Assembly (NCBI GenBank): GCA_022820625.1
Contig: JAJEFE010000169.1
Coordinates: 62,001 to 126,000, forward strand
Source of the DNA: Gammaproteobacteria bacterium
GTDB taxonomy: Bacteria > Pseudomonadota > Gammaproteobacteria > Steroidobacterales > Rariloculaceae
Reading direction: 5' to 3'
DNA length: 64,000 bases
The notes under the pieces are model-generated. The model saw nothing but the letters and a program-made list of their open reading frames with translations, did not search any database and was not told where the DNA came from. Positions 26,388-35,579 of the stretch are shown here, piece by piece (position 1 is the stretch's first letter; each line of letters begins with the position of its first letter). A program made the translations under genes and the position numbers.

Positions 26388-27215
26388 CTATCGCGGAGGC
26401 GTTTCCGCGGTGGAGGATATCTCGATGTGGATGCCGCCTGGGCCCTCGAACCACAGCAAGTCCGACCCGGGTGGATTGGGCCTTATGAGGTACGGTGGAT
26501 AGCCGGTCGCCTCGATTCGTTCGGCGAACGACTGCAGGGGCTCGGGAATCCTGAAGCCGAAGTGATCCAGCGAAGTGGTGCGGCTCGGCGCCATCTCCTC
26601 TTCCACCTCGGAAATATGGATCCAGACATCGCCGTAGCTGATGGCGTGATAGCGCCCACCACCGCGCTCCGAATCGTATTCCCCGCCGAAGATCTCCAGG
26701 AACCAGTCCCGCACATGGTCCCGGTCGTTCACCATCAGGTGCACGTGTCCGAGGCCCGAACTGCCGGGATCTTCAAGGAACTCCATGCGCGTGCCCCAGG
26801 GATCCACGATATAGGCGATCCTGGATACGGTAACACCCTCCTGCGGCTCCGAATCGATCGTCGCGCCCATGCTTCGCGCCTTCTCCACCGCGGCATCCAC
26901 GTCGTCCACGTAGACGGAAAAGTGATCGATCGCGCTGCCGACATTGGACGGCGCCGCCGACCCGTCCGGCTCGTTGAACATGGTGGCGATGTTGCCGTTC
27001 GGCTGGCGCGCGGCCCCCATGCCGCGCTCCCCTCCCACCCGGAGGTCGCCGCCCACCAGGTTGTGATACCAGTGCGCGGCCGCCCATGCGTCGGGCACTC
27101 TAAGGTGGACGTGGGTGAAGGTGCTTTGTCCCAGGGCGAGGCCGGGCAGGCAGATCAGTCCCAGAACAACGGCTCCGAGGCGTGCGGCACGAAAGGCAGT
27201 ATCGTATTCCGTCAT
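26388..27215 (-). CDS. Exported VOC (glyoxalase/dioxygenase-fold) protein
   Basis: The 275-residue protein from ATG 27215 has a signal peptide (LGAVVLGLICLPGLALGQ). VOC modules follow: FTHVHLRVPDAWAAAHWYHN, IDHFSVYVDDVDAAVEKARS, LGHVHLMVNDRDHVRDWFLE, and LDHFGFRIPEPLQSFAERIE, ending with DLLWFEGPGGIHIEI. Paired beta-alpha-beta-beta-beta units form a metal cup in glyoxalases and extradiol dioxygenases. Here His residues in HVHL and Glu residues in MEF/HIEI could bind metal, but the reaction is unknown. GGGGAG lies six bases before the chosen ATG. An export signal is unusual for this fold. The upstream open extension to 27767 overlaps the next gene and is rejected. Confidence 0.8.
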   Translation of the reverse strand: MTEYDTAFRAARLGAVVLGLICLPGLALGQSTFTHVHLRVPDAWAAAHWYHNLVGGDLRVGGERGMGAARQPNGNIATMFNEPDGSAAPSNVGSAIDHFSVYVDDVDAAVEKARSMGATIDSEPQEGVTVSRIAYIVDPWGTRMEFLEDPGSSGLGHVHLMVNDRDHVRDWFLEIFGGEYDSERGGGRYHAISYGDVWIHISEVEEEMAPSRTTSLDHFGFRIPEPLQSFAERIEATGYPPYLIRPNPPGSDLLWFEGPGGIHIEISSTAETPPR

Positions 27216-27250
27216 CGGCATCTCCCCAACTCGCTTGCCACATGGGCCAC

Positions 27251-28507
27251 CTAGCCGCCACCCGCCATGACCGGGGCAAACTTCTGAATCCGCTTGGCAG
27301 TATCGACTTCGCCGACAAAGACGTTCCCGTGCGTATCGATTCCGATCGCATTGGGAAAGTGCAGCTGACCGGCGAGTCGACCGTTTCCGCCGAAGTATCC
27401 CAGCGTTTCGCCGCTCTGCCGATCGACCGTCCATACGACGTCGTTGTGCGCATCGGCGACGAACAGGTACTTCTGTTCCGGATCCTTGGAAATGATCATC
27501 TTGTACATGCTGCCGCAGATCGAGGAGTAGAAGGTTCCGACAGGCATGGGAGAGGCGGGATCTTCGCGCAGACCGGCGCATCGGCCGCGTTGCGCAGGCG
27601 TGTTTGGCGAGACATGAATGTTCTGCAGCCACTCCCCTTCCGTGGTGAACACCTGAATCCGGTTCTGGCCACGCTCTCCGATGTAGACGCGACGGTCTCT
27701 TGATATCTCGATAAAGTGCAGCGTCGGAGCGAAATTCCGCTCCTCGGGCGGTGGTTCTCCCGTCCATGTGTAACCGGAAATCGGTTCGTTCGAGACCTCG
27801 CTCAACGGCATCCCGTGCCCGCCCCAGCCACGCTTGAATTCACCGGTCGAGGCGTCGTAGACGGTGACGCGCTTCTGGTCGATGATGTAGATCTCGTCGG
27901 CGACCTCGTCGAGCTGGAAGCGCCCCACGTTCACGATCGTGTCCACGTCCTGGTTGTTCTGGGGCGTCTGCGACGTGCGGTTGTCGGCATCGGTGCCAAG
28001 TCTTGGCGGCCTGCGGCCGAAGTCCCAGACAAACTCGCCGTCGCGCGTGAACTTCAGGATACTGTCCTGCGCCGCCTCGCCCGCGATCCAGACGAAGCCC
28101 TCACTGTCGGCAATGACGGTCTGGAGGTACGTCGGCCACAGCGGATGATATCCGGGGCCTCCCCAGGCATTGAGGACGTTGCCCTCCTGATCGAGTTCGA
28201 TGATTTCCGGCCCGCGCACGCAGCAAAGCGCCGCTCCCGGCCCGAGTTCCGCCGTCAGTTCGATCGGCAGGGCGGCTCTTCCCCGGTTTATGAACCAGAT
28301 ATGGTCCATGTGGTCGACGTGAATGCCCGTGACCTGCTGCATGCTCCACTGGTTCGGCAGCGGCTTGGGCCAGAACGGATCGACACGGTACTGGGGCGCG
28401 CCTTCGGCGTCGACAGCCTGACCCTCCACCACCTGCGCTTCAGCGGCATACGCGACGATTCCGCACAGGCCTGCGACGACAGCTAACGCTCTGCTCTTGA
28501 TCATCAT
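27251..28507 (-). CDS. Exported NHL-type propeller protein (amidating-lyase-like)
   Basis: The protein is about 418 residues from ATG 28507 (or 28504), with a signal peptide ending at YAAEAQ. Blades follow: PNQWSMQQVTGIHVDHMDHI, YLQTVIADSEGFVWIAGEAA, VGRFQLDEVADEIYIIDQKR, ISRDRRVYIGERGQNRIQVF, LHFPNAIGIDTHGNVFVGEV. The layout resembles secreted peptidyl-alpha-hydroxyglycine lyase-like propellers in soil and marine proteobacteria; activity is not established. It lies 35 bp upstream of the VOC gene on the same strand and probably shares its transcript. An IS110 remnant lies immediately beyond its 5' end on the other strand. Confidence 0.82.
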   Translation of the reverse strand: MMIKSRALAVVAGLCGIVAYAAEAQVVEGQAVDAEGAPQYRVDPFWPKPLPNQWSMQQVTGIHVDHMDHIWFINRGRAALPIELTAELGPGAALCCVRGPEIIELDQEGNVLNAWGGPGYHPLWPTYLQTVIADSEGFVWIAGEAAQDSILKFTRDGEFVWDFGRRPPRLGTDADNRTSQTPQNNQDVDTIVNVGRFQLDEVADEIYIIDQKRVTVYDASTGEFKRGWGGHGMPLSEVSNEPISGYTWTGEPPPEERNFAPTLHFIEISRDRRVYIGERGQNRIQVFTTEGEWLQNIHVSPNTPAQRGRCAGLREDPASPMPVGTFYSSICGSMYKMIISKDPEQKYLFVADAHNDVVWTVDRQSGETLGYFGGNGRLAGQLHFPNAIGIDTHGNVFVGEVDTAKRIQKFAPVMAGGG

Positions 28508-28535
28508 GGCCTCTTTCCTCAACTCGGGTGCCGTC

Positions 28536-28604
28536 ATGAAGATTACTCGCGTTGCTGTGGATTTGGCAAAGAATAAGTTTCAGGTGGATGGGATAGACGA
28601 TGCT
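28536..28604 (+). mobile_element. IS110-family transposase, N-terminal stump
   Basis: ATG 28536 begins MKITRVAVDLAKNKFQVDG, followed by IDD. This is the diagnostic start of IS110-family transposases, with the first catalytic Asp of the DEDD domain in VDLAKN. After about 23 codons the frame loses all resemblance to the family. Only the first 70 or so bases of the element's gene remain, wedged between the propeller gene start and the amidohydrolase gene end. Confidence 0.7.
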
Positions 28605-28689
28605 GTCCGCGGTGTGCGGAACCCCCAGCTAACCCTTCAGCGCGCGCTGTGCCCTGTGCGCGCCGGCCCGCCCTCCGGGATAACCGTCG

Positions 28690-30576
28690 TCAGTCGCCGT
28701 AAACCACGGTCAGGTACGCACTGTTGGACGTGCCGTCGCCCCAGGGGGCCACGGCTGCGACATTCAGCGGCGGCGGATTGACGACCACCAGTTCGAATCG
28801 TCCCGCTTCACCGAGAAGATTGTCGTCCAGCGTGACCTCCATCTCCACCGCGCTCAGGGGCCGATTGGGCACCGGCATGCCCCTGAAAAGCACCTGCGAG
28901 CGCTCGACGAAATTGAAGCCCGTCAGTGTCAGCGTCAGGTCGTCCGCGCCGGCTGTGACCATGATCGGATCGATGGTCGCGATCGCAGGTTGCAACGCCT
29001 CACCGGGGTCGCGCAGCGCCGTGGAACGGGGACCGGCGTCGCCGAACAGCGCCTGCCGGTACGCGACCACCCACGGCAGGCCATCCACCGGGGGATTGGC
29101 GGGCGCCTTGATCCAGAACGGGCCGCCGTGCCACGACTGGTAGCCGGGTTCCACCACCCTGCCGTCGAAGATGACGGTATCCACCGCGCGCAGGTTGGCC
29201 GCATCGGCCAGCGGATCCGCGTCCAGGATGACGATATCGGCGATCTTGCCCGCCTCCACCGTACCCAGGTCATCGCCCCTGCGGACCATCTCGGCGGCCC
29301 ACCGGGTCGCTCCCTGGATGATCTGCATGGGCGTGACGCCGGCTTCAACGAAGATCGCGATCTCGTGGTGCAGGTTGTTGCCGGGGACCATTCGGGCGTT
29401 GGTGTTGGCGCCGGGCACCAGCCGTCCACCGGCATCCACGAACTGCTTGTGGAACTGAAGCGCCGCCTGCCAGCCCCGCATCCTGGTGTCGTAGGTTTCG
29501 CGCGCCTCGGCGGTCAGCCCGTCAAGCTCGGCCAGTCCGTTGGGACCCATGGGGCCTGCAGCGCCCTGCGCCGTCCCCGATGTATTCGTATAGCGGTCCA
29601 GCGCTGCCATCATCCTGTCGGGCGGGTAGTACGCCAGCAGGTCCGGATCGGCCTCGGCGAAGAACCGCCGGTCGTCTTCCGCGAAGCGCTTCCAGTCCCT
29701 GGGGTAACCCGGGTACTCGATCTTGAAGGTGGGCGTCAGCGCGGTGCCGCTCTCGACCAGCAACCGGATCAGCGACTCCGCCCTCTCCGGGTCGATGTCG
29801 GCGTACATCTCCAGTTCGTCGCCCTGGGCATCCTCGGACGGGTTGCGGGTGATAGCCCACGGCACGCCCGCCGAGTGAGGCAGGTTCGTCGAGCCCAGCG
29901 CGGCGGCGTCCCGCGGTCCGAAAGACGGCCCGTAGGCGCGCGTGAACACCGGCACACTGCGGCTGTCAGCCACCTCGAAACCGGCCTGATAGTACTCCGG
30001 CGGCAGCCGGCCGTCCTGGAAGATGATGTAGTCGGCAGTTGCGTCGATGTAGGCATTGACCAGGCGGCGCACGTCGTCGACGGACTGGGGTCCGCCGTTG
30101 GGTGTCAACGTGGTTTCCAGTTCCATCACCGGGCTTGGCTGGCGGCGGCTGATCCGCGATACGCCAGTAAAGCTTCGCGGGCCGCGCACGTGTCCCTTGA
30201 TCGCCGCATCTCGCTGGGCCACGGAGAGTTCGCCGGAATTGCCCACGTCGATGGTCGAGGTGATGCCGTGGTTGAGCATGATCTCGCCGTAGTACCAGTT
30301 GTAGCTCACCTGGGCGTCCCAGAGGCCCGGCAGGACGTACTTGCCGGTGGCGTCGATCACCGCCGCATCGGCGGGCATTGAAGCCGCCGACCCCGTGGCC
30401 ACCTCGACGATCCGGTTGCCCTCGATCACGATGACCGCATCGGTGACGGGCTCACCGCCGTTGCCGTCGATCAGGGTGCCGCCGGTGATCACCAGCGCCG
30501 GCTCCTGCGCGGCGACGGGCGTGACCGGCAACTGCACGGCGCCAATAATGACGGCCAACACTGCGCATCGCGCCAT
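28690..30576 (-). CDS. Exported amidohydrolase-like protein with altered metal site
   Basis: The protein is about 628 residues from ATG 30576, with a signal peptide (MARCAVLAVIIGAVQLPVTP). The amidohydrolase frame includes LVITGGTLIDGNGGEPVTDA, GKYVLPGLWDAQVSYNW, GITSTIDVGNSGEL, MQIIQGATRWAAEMVRRGDD and VEAGKIADIVILDADPLADA. An IPT/Ig-like tail follows (PIMVTAGADDLTLTLTGFNF). The metal-binding HxH expected after 'PGLWD' is replaced by Q-V-S, so the classical binuclear centre is missing. Earlier in-frame ATGs (30642 and 30723) are possible starts. Compare the paralogue at 46784, which keeps HAH. It could be a binding protein or a changed enzyme. Confidence 0.8.
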   Translation of the reverse strand: MARCAVLAVIIGAVQLPVTPVAAQEPALVITGGTLIDGNGGEPVTDAVIVIEGNRIVEVATGSAASMPADAAVIDATGKYVLPGLWDAQVSYNWYYGEIMLNHGITSTIDVGNSGELSVAQRDAAIKGHVRGPRSFTGVSRISRRQPSPVMELETTLTPNGGPQSVDDVRRLVNAYIDATADYIIFQDGRLPPEYYQAGFEVADSRSVPVFTRAYGPSFGPRDAAALGSTNLPHSAGVPWAITRNPSEDAQGDELEMYADIDPERAESLIRLLVESGTALTPTFKIEYPGYPRDWKRFAEDDRRFFAEADPDLLAYYPPDRMMAALDRYTNTSGTAQGAAGPMGPNGLAELDGLTAEARETYDTRMRGWQAALQFHKQFVDAGGRLVPGANTNARMVPGNNLHHEIAIFVEAGVTPMQIIQGATRWAAEMVRRGDDLGTVEAGKIADIVILDADPLADAANLRAVDTVIFDGRVVEPGYQSWHGGPFWIKAPANPPVDGLPWVVAYRQALFGDAGPRSTALRDPGEALQPAIATIDPIMVTAGADDLTLTLTGFNFVERSQVLFRGMPVPNRPLSAVEMEVTLDDNLLGEAGRFELVVVNPPPLNVAAVAPWGDGTSNSAYLTVVYGD

Positions 30577-30869
30577 CGACTTCCGAATCGGCCGCCCCGC
30601 CGCCGGCGAGGTTCTCACGTTCCGGGCCGGATTCCCCTGCATCGGCGCATGCGCCGCGCCACTCCTTCCAGCGTTATTGCATATCACGACATCTGCTCCC
30701 ATTCGAACATTGTTTCTGCCCACCCGCTCGTTGCATGCATGCCTGTGTCCATGGTGCCTGTTTTCGCTCTCGACATTCCCATTTGTGACAGACCTGTAAC
30801 ACGGCTTGAATCATCTGTGCCGGCTGCCCAAGAATAGGAAACCCCGGCACATACAATAGCGAGATCCCG

Positions 30870-32573
30870 GTGAAGACTACCAACCGTATCGTTCGTTTTC
30901 CATGGACTGCGGCATTGGCCATCGCCGGTACGCAAGCCGGCGCACAAACGCCGCCCGCTGCAGGTACGGATTCGGTACCCGCCGTGACGCAGATCGCCTA
31001 CCTCAAGGCCTCAAACGCCGAAGCCCACGATCATTTCGGCTGCGGTGGAGCCATTTCGGGTCACACGGGGAACTCCCTGGCCGTCAGCCGGGACGGCATG
31101 ACAATCGCGATCGGAGCGCCCTACGAGAGCAGCGGCGCCAGGGGCATCGACGGCGATCAGAACGACAATTCCCTCTACGGTTCCGGAGCGGTTTACATCT
31201 TCTCCCGTGACGGCGGCAGCTGGGTTCAAACCGCCTACATCAAGGCGTCGAATACGGGATTCGACGATCATTTCGGCGCTTCGGTGGCACTGAGCGCGGA
31301 CGGCAGCACCCTAGCCGTCGCGGCTCCCTTCGAGTCGAGCGCCGCCACGGGCATCGGCGGCGATCAGGACGACGACTCCCTTCCCCAGGCCGGCGCCGTG
31401 TACGTGTTCACGCGCAGCGAGGGCAACTGGGCGCAGCAGGCCTACATCAAGGCTTCCAATACCGGTCGTGCGGGCAGGGACAACGAACTGTCCGATGGCG
31501 ACAGGTTCGGGTACTCGCTGGCGTTGAGTGCGGACGGCGCGACACTGGCCGTGGGCGCCATTGCCGAAGACAGCGCAGCGCGCACCGTCAACGGCGATCA
31601 GGACGACGACACGGTTGCCTCGTCCGGTGCCGCCTATGTCTTCACCCGGTCGGGCGGCGAATGGTCCCAGCAGGCATATCTCAAGGCTTCGAATTCCGAA
31701 GTCGGCGATCTGTTCGGATTCGCCGTGGGGCTGAGCGGCGACGGCGATACGCTGGCGGTCAGCAGCTATGACGAAGATGGGGGAACACGTGTCATCAACG
31801 GTCCCGACGACAACCTCGCCTCGGCTGCCGGGGCGATCTTCGTCTTCGAACGGAACGCCGGCGCCTGGACCGAGACAGCCTATCTGAAAGGCTCCAGGAA
31901 CGAGCGAACGGATCAGCTCGGGTACTCCGTTGCCATCAGCGACGACGGCAACACCATCGCCGGCGGAGCGGGAGACGAGGACTGCCTGACCCCCGGCGTG
32001 AATCCTCCCGGTTGTGACAACGATTCTCCGGCCGGCACGGGAGCCAATATATGGGTAGGGGCAGCTTACGTCTTTACCCGTCCCGACCGGGAAGGATACT
32101 GGACCGAGCAGGCCTTCCTGAAAGCTTCCAACGCCCGACCCTACAACTCCTACGGCGTCAAGCTTGCGTTGAGCGGCGACGGCGACACGCTCGCCGTGGC
32201 GGCCTACCTGGAGGACGAAGCCACCCGGGGCGTCCGGACATCCGAGCCACAACCCTTGCTGATCGTCCCCAATCTGGATCCGTGGCGGTCCGGAGACAAC
32301 CGGGCCGAGGAGTCCGGAGCCGTTTACCTGTATACACGTACGGGCGGCCAGTGGACCGAACGGTCTTACGTCAAGGCCTCCAACGCGGACGCGGGAGACG
32401 AGTTCGGCAGCGCCGTCACCCTGAGCGGCGATGGCGCACTACTGGTCGTCGCCGCGCACCAGGAAGACAGCGCCGCGCGGGGAACAGGCGACACCCGATC
32501 CGACGATTCGGCGGACGATTCCGCGGATGATTCGGGTGCAGCCTATGTCTTCAGCCACGTGCGAACACCGTAG
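30870..32573 (+). CDS. Exported seven-repeat FG-GAP-like propeller protein
   Basis: The 567-residue protein starts at GTG 30870 with a basic, short hydrophobic leader ending near TQAGAQ. Seven units of about 65-80 residues follow, each opening with a variant of AYLKASN, then D-x-F-G-x-S-V-A-L-S-x-D-G-x-T-L-A-V-G-A, and closing with GAVYVFTR. Examples are AYIKASNTGFDDHFGASVAL and SYVKASNADAGDEFGSAVTL. This is the integrin-alpha/FG-GAP-type calcium-binding propeller pattern. The final segment has an acidic DDSADDSADDSG run. Location is likely periplasmic or the cell surface, with a binding role. It is divergent from the amidohydrolase gene. Confidence 0.78.
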   Translation: MKTTNRIVRFPWTAALAIAGTQAGAQTPPAAGTDSVPAVTQIAYLKASNAEAHDHFGCGGAISGHTGNSLAVSRDGMTIAIGAPYESSGARGIDGDQNDNSLYGSGAVYIFSRDGGSWVQTAYIKASNTGFDDHFGASVALSADGSTLAVAAPFESSAATGIGGDQDDDSLPQAGAVYVFTRSEGNWAQQAYIKASNTGRAGRDNELSDGDRFGYSLALSADGATLAVGAIAEDSAARTVNGDQDDDTVASSGAAYVFTRSGGEWSQQAYLKASNSEVGDLFGFAVGLSGDGDTLAVSSYDEDGGTRVINGPDDNLASAAGAIFVFERNAGAWTETAYLKGSRNERTDQLGYSVAISDDGNTIAGGAGDEDCLTPGVNPPGCDNDSPAGTGANIWVGAAYVFTRPDREGYWTEQAFLKASNARPYNSYGVKLALSGDGDTLAVAAYLEDEATRGVRTSEPQPLLIVPNLDPWRSGDNRAEESGAVYLYTRTGGQWTERSYVKASNADAGDEFGSAVTLSGDGALLVVAAHQEDSAARGTGDTRSDDSADDSADDSGAAYVFSHVRTP

Positions 32574-32630
32574 CGCGTTTGTTCGGCAGTAGAATGCCGG
32601 AATACCCGGCATCGAAAGACGGAAATCGAC

Positions 32631-33389
32631 ATGAGAAACCTACTTGTCTGCATCGCGGCGCTTCTCGCAGTACCGGGCGGCAACGCCCAGGAATCCTCTG
32701 GCGTCCTGACAGCCGCCGTCGAGAATCTGGTGGCCGCCAATCGCATCCTGGCGGCCCAGGGAATCCTGCCCGGCTACGGCCACGTGAGCGTGCGCCATCC
32801 GGATGATCCGGGGCGGTACCTGCTGTCCAGATCGATCGCGCCGGAACTGGTGACGGCCGAGGACATCGTGGCATTCGACCTGGACAGTGTCACCGACGAT
32901 TCGCGAGGGTATTCGTACTATCTCGAACGGTTCATTCACGGGGAGATCTACAAGGTCCGCCCCGATGTCAACGCGGTGGTGCACAACCACTCGCCCGCGG
33001 TTATCACGTTTGGAATCGGCGGCACACCGCTGCGTCCCGTATTTCATCAGGCTGCATTCTTCCTTGACGGTATTCCGATCTGGGACTACCGCGATTTCGG
33101 CACGGCGGACGGTGCACTGGTTCATACGCCGGCGCGGGGGGAACGGTTAGCCGAGGCACTTGCGGACAGGCCCGCCGTTCTGATGCGAAACCATGGCGTC
33201 GCGGTAGTGGGATCGACGCTGCCCATGGTGGTGGGACGCAGTATCACGCTCGAGCAAAACGCACAGATGCAAAGCGACGCTCTGGCCAGGGGTAGCGAAA
33301 TCGTCTATCTGGAGTTCGAAAGCGAAACGCCCGGCAGCGACTTCGAGCGTGCCTGGGATTTGTGGAAGCGGCAGGTTGAAATGCCGTAG
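32631..33389 (+). CDS. Exported class II aldolase/adducin-family protein, paralogue 1
   Basis: The 252-residue protein has a signal peptide (MRNLLVCIAALLAVPGGNAQ). A class II aldolase fold follows: AANRILAAQGILPGYGHVSV, RHPDDPGRYLLSRSIAPELV, HNHSPAVITFGI with two zinc-binding His, and LMRNHGVAVVGSTLPM with the third. Relatives in the cytosol cleave or decarboxylate sugar-like and aromatic compounds using zinc. An export signal on this fold is unusual. It lies 57 bp after the FG-GAP gene on the same strand. It is closely similar in design to the exported protein at 53840-54667, including the shared AANRILA and GHVSVRHP blocks. Confidence 0.85.
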   Translation: MRNLLVCIAALLAVPGGNAQESSGVLTAAVENLVAANRILAAQGILPGYGHVSVRHPDDPGRYLLSRSIAPELVTAEDIVAFDLDSVTDDSRGYSYYLERFIHGEIYKVRPDVNAVVHNHSPAVITFGIGGTPLRPVFHQAAFFLDGIPIWDYRDFGTADGALVHTPARGERLAEALADRPAVLMRNHGVAVVGSTLPMVVGRSITLEQNAQMQSDALARGSEIVYLEFESETPGSDFERAWDLWKRQVEMP

Positions 33390-33447
33390 GTGGTCGGCGA
33401 CGAACGGGTCAATGCGGCGCGTCGCTTCCTTAAACACTTGCAACACG

Positions 33448-34470
33448 CTACGGCGATTGTCGACCCGCGAGCTTGGCGAGTTGCCATTCGGTCCCGGTTT
33501 CGAGACAGAATGCTTCGAGTTCCGATATCGAAGGGAGTGAGGGTTGTGCGCCCATCCGGGTCGCGGCGAATGCGCCGGCACTCGATGCCAACCGCACGGC
33601 TTCGGCTCGCTGTAACCCGCTCCCCCATCCAAAGGCCAAGGCGCCGCTGAATGAGTCGCCGGCCGCAGTCGTATCTACCGCCGCTATCGGCGTGGCAGGC
33701 ACCAGGACGGCTCCGGACTCATCCGCCAATAGCGCGCCAGCCGCGCCCATCGTAATAATCGCGCACGTCGGCCCCATTCCGAGCACCACGCTCGCGGCTT
33801 CACGGGCAGATGACTCGTTGGCGACCCGGACCCCGGTCAGGCCCTCCGCCTCCGAAGCATTGGGCTTTATGCAGGTGACGTTGCGGAGCAGGGCCTCGGG
33901 CAGCGGTTTTTCGGGCGCCGGCGCCGGATCGAGGATGACCGGCACACCCGCCTGAGCGGCGATTTCCGCCGCTCGAGCGACGATGCTCACCGGCAACTCC
34001 AGTTGCATGACCAGAACATCCGCATCTCGAATCGCCCCTGCCGCGCGTTCGATGTCTTCGGGGGACATCGCATAATTGGCTCCGGACGCCACGGAAATCG
34101 CGTTTTCTCCCGCCTCATCGACCAGGATCAACGCCACGCCGGTTGCATTTTCCGAATCGCGCGAGATCAGGTCCGTGTTGATGCCGTCACGCTGATATCC
34201 GGCGATGGCCTGGTCGCCGAACGGGTCCGACCCGACTCGGGATATGAAATGAACGTCGGCTCCCAGCCGGGCCGCAGCAACGGCCTGGTTGGCGCCCTTG
34301 CCACCCGGTGCGACGAAGAACTCCCCTCCGACAACCGTCTCCCCGGGCGTTGGTATGCGCCGGGACTTCACGACCATGTCGGTGTTGGAACTGCCGACGA
34401 CAGCGATTCTGGTCGTTTTCGTGGTATTTCCGATTGTCTTGTCCACGGTTTTTTCCATTGTCGTTTGCAT
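33448..34470 (-). CDS. rbsK: Ribokinase
   Basis: The 340-residue PfkB-family sugar kinase has VVGSSNTDMVV at the start and the substrate signature APGGKGANQAVAAARLGADV near 50. LDPAPAPEKPLPEALL and the C-terminal VDTTAAGDSFSGALAF with the catalytic Asp near 285 are ribokinase hallmarks. It phosphorylates ribose to ribose-5-phosphate in the cytosol. The first 12 residues are lysine/threonine-rich and untypical; ATG 34458 is an alternative start. It is the last gene of a three-gene operon after the sugar permease (83-bp gap) and the exported ADP-ribosylglycohydrolase, which points to ribose derived from ADP-ribose or a nucleoside. Confidence 0.93.
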   Translation of the reverse strand: MQTTMEKTVDKTIGNTTKTTRIAVVGSSNTDMVVKSRRIPTPGETVVGGEFFVAPGGKGANQAVAAARLGADVHFISRVGSDPFGDQAIAGYQRDGINTDLISRDSENATGVALILVDEAGENAISVASGANYAMSPEDIERAAGAIRDADVLVMQLELPVSIVARAAEIAAQAGVPVILDPAPAPEKPLPEALLRNVTCIKPNASEAEGLTGVRVANESSAREAASVVLGMGPTCAIITMGAAGALLADESGAVLVPATPIAAVDTTAAGDSFSGALAFGWGSGLQRAEAVRLASSAGAFAATRMGAQPSLPSISELEAFCLETGTEWQLAKLAGRQSP

Positions 34471-34553
34471 CGTTCTTTCGGCACGGGGAAACGCTTCGGC
34501 GCGCGACGCGAGGCACAGCGACGCGAAGCGATGAAACCGAGGAGTCCCTTGGA

Positions 34554-35552
34554 TCAGGCCCCCGCGGCGATGATGAGGACCAGGCCCAGAATGAAGCTGA
34601 CGAACATCATGCCGATCAGCCTATCCGTGCCCGCAGGTGCGTCCCTGAACTCCTTCCACACGAAGACGCCCCAGAATGCCGCGACCATCGTGGCGCCTTG
34701 CCCGAGTCCGTACGAGATCGCCGGCCCGGCAATGCCGAATGCGATGATGGAAAACAGCATGCCGACACACCAGATCATGCCGCCGGCAATGCCCCATACA
34801 TGGTCCTTGCCTGTACCGCGGAAATACTGGGACGGAGCAATCGGATCGCCCTGGAAAGGCTTCAACATGATGATCGTGTTGACGACGAAATTGCTCAACA
34901 GGATGCCCAGGGAGAAGAAAACCATGGCCGTATACGGGCTCAGCATGCCTGCCTGCATGTCGACAAAGTCAGGCGACATGGCCGCAGCAACGAATCGATA
35001 GAAAAATCCCATGAGAATGCCGCACAGAACGGCCAGTCCGAGACCGAGGGTGCCGCGCGAACCGCCCTGTCCCGGCAGTCGCCTGTAGGCCATCGCATCC
35101 ATGATGATCGCGGCCGTGACCAGGCCCACCCCGGCGAAGAGCATCACCGGATCGCCCTGGGGTTGGGCGACATAGTTCACGACTACGCCGATCACCAGCG
35201 CCAGGCCGATTCCGACCGGAAACGCCACGGCCATCCCCGCGAGCGCGATGGCCGCTACGAGCAGGATATTGGCCACGTTGAAGACGACCCCACCGAGGAC
35301 AGCAGAGCCGAGATGGGTTGTCGACGCCTGGGCCAGATCGTCAAGGAATCCGCGGCCCTCCGAGCCAACGCTTCCCATCGTGAACGCGAAGAGCAGTGCG
35401 GCCAGCAGAACGCCGATCACGTAGTCCCAGTAATACAACTCGAAGCGCCAGGTCCTGCCGGCGAGCTTCTGGGTGTTGGCCCAGGACCCCCAGCAGAGCA
35501 TGGTAATGACGCAGAAGACGACCGCCACTGCGTAGTTTTGCAGTACAAACAT
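34554..35552 (-). CDS. GRP/DMT-type sugar permease
   Basis: The 332-residue inner-membrane protein has about ten hydrophobic segments (YAVAVVFCVITMLCWGSWAN first, MMFVSFILGLVLIIAAGA last). It carries the glucose/ribose-porter-like motif CWGSWANTQKL and the loop LYYWDYVIG. It resembles the GRP sugar-uptake and rhamnose-transporter branch of the DMT superfamily, which import sugars by ion symport. ATG 35552 is preceded by AAGGAA. It lies 27 bp after the ADP-ribosylglycohydrolase gene and upstream of ribokinase, so ribose is the likely substrate by context. The family call is from overall pattern rather than a unique signature. Confidence 0.85.
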   Translation of the reverse strand: MFVLQNYAVAVVFCVITMLCWGSWANTQKLAGRTWRFELYYWDYVIGVLLAALLFAFTMGSVGSEGRGFLDDLAQASTTHLGSAVLGGVVFNVANILLVAAIALAGMAVAFPVGIGLALVIGVVVNYVAQPQGDPVMLFAGVGLVTAAIIMDAMAYRRLPGQGGSRGTLGLGLAVLCGILMGFFYRFVAAAMSPDFVDMQAGMLSPYTAMVFFSLGILLSNFVVNTIIMLKPFQGDPIAPSQYFRGTGKDHVWGIAGGMIWCVGMLFSIIAFGIAGPAISYGLGQGATMVAAFWGVFVWKEFRDAPAGTDRLIGMMFVSFILGLVLIIAAGA

Positions 35553-35579
35553 TTCAGTTCCTTGCAGTTGTTCCGGCGC

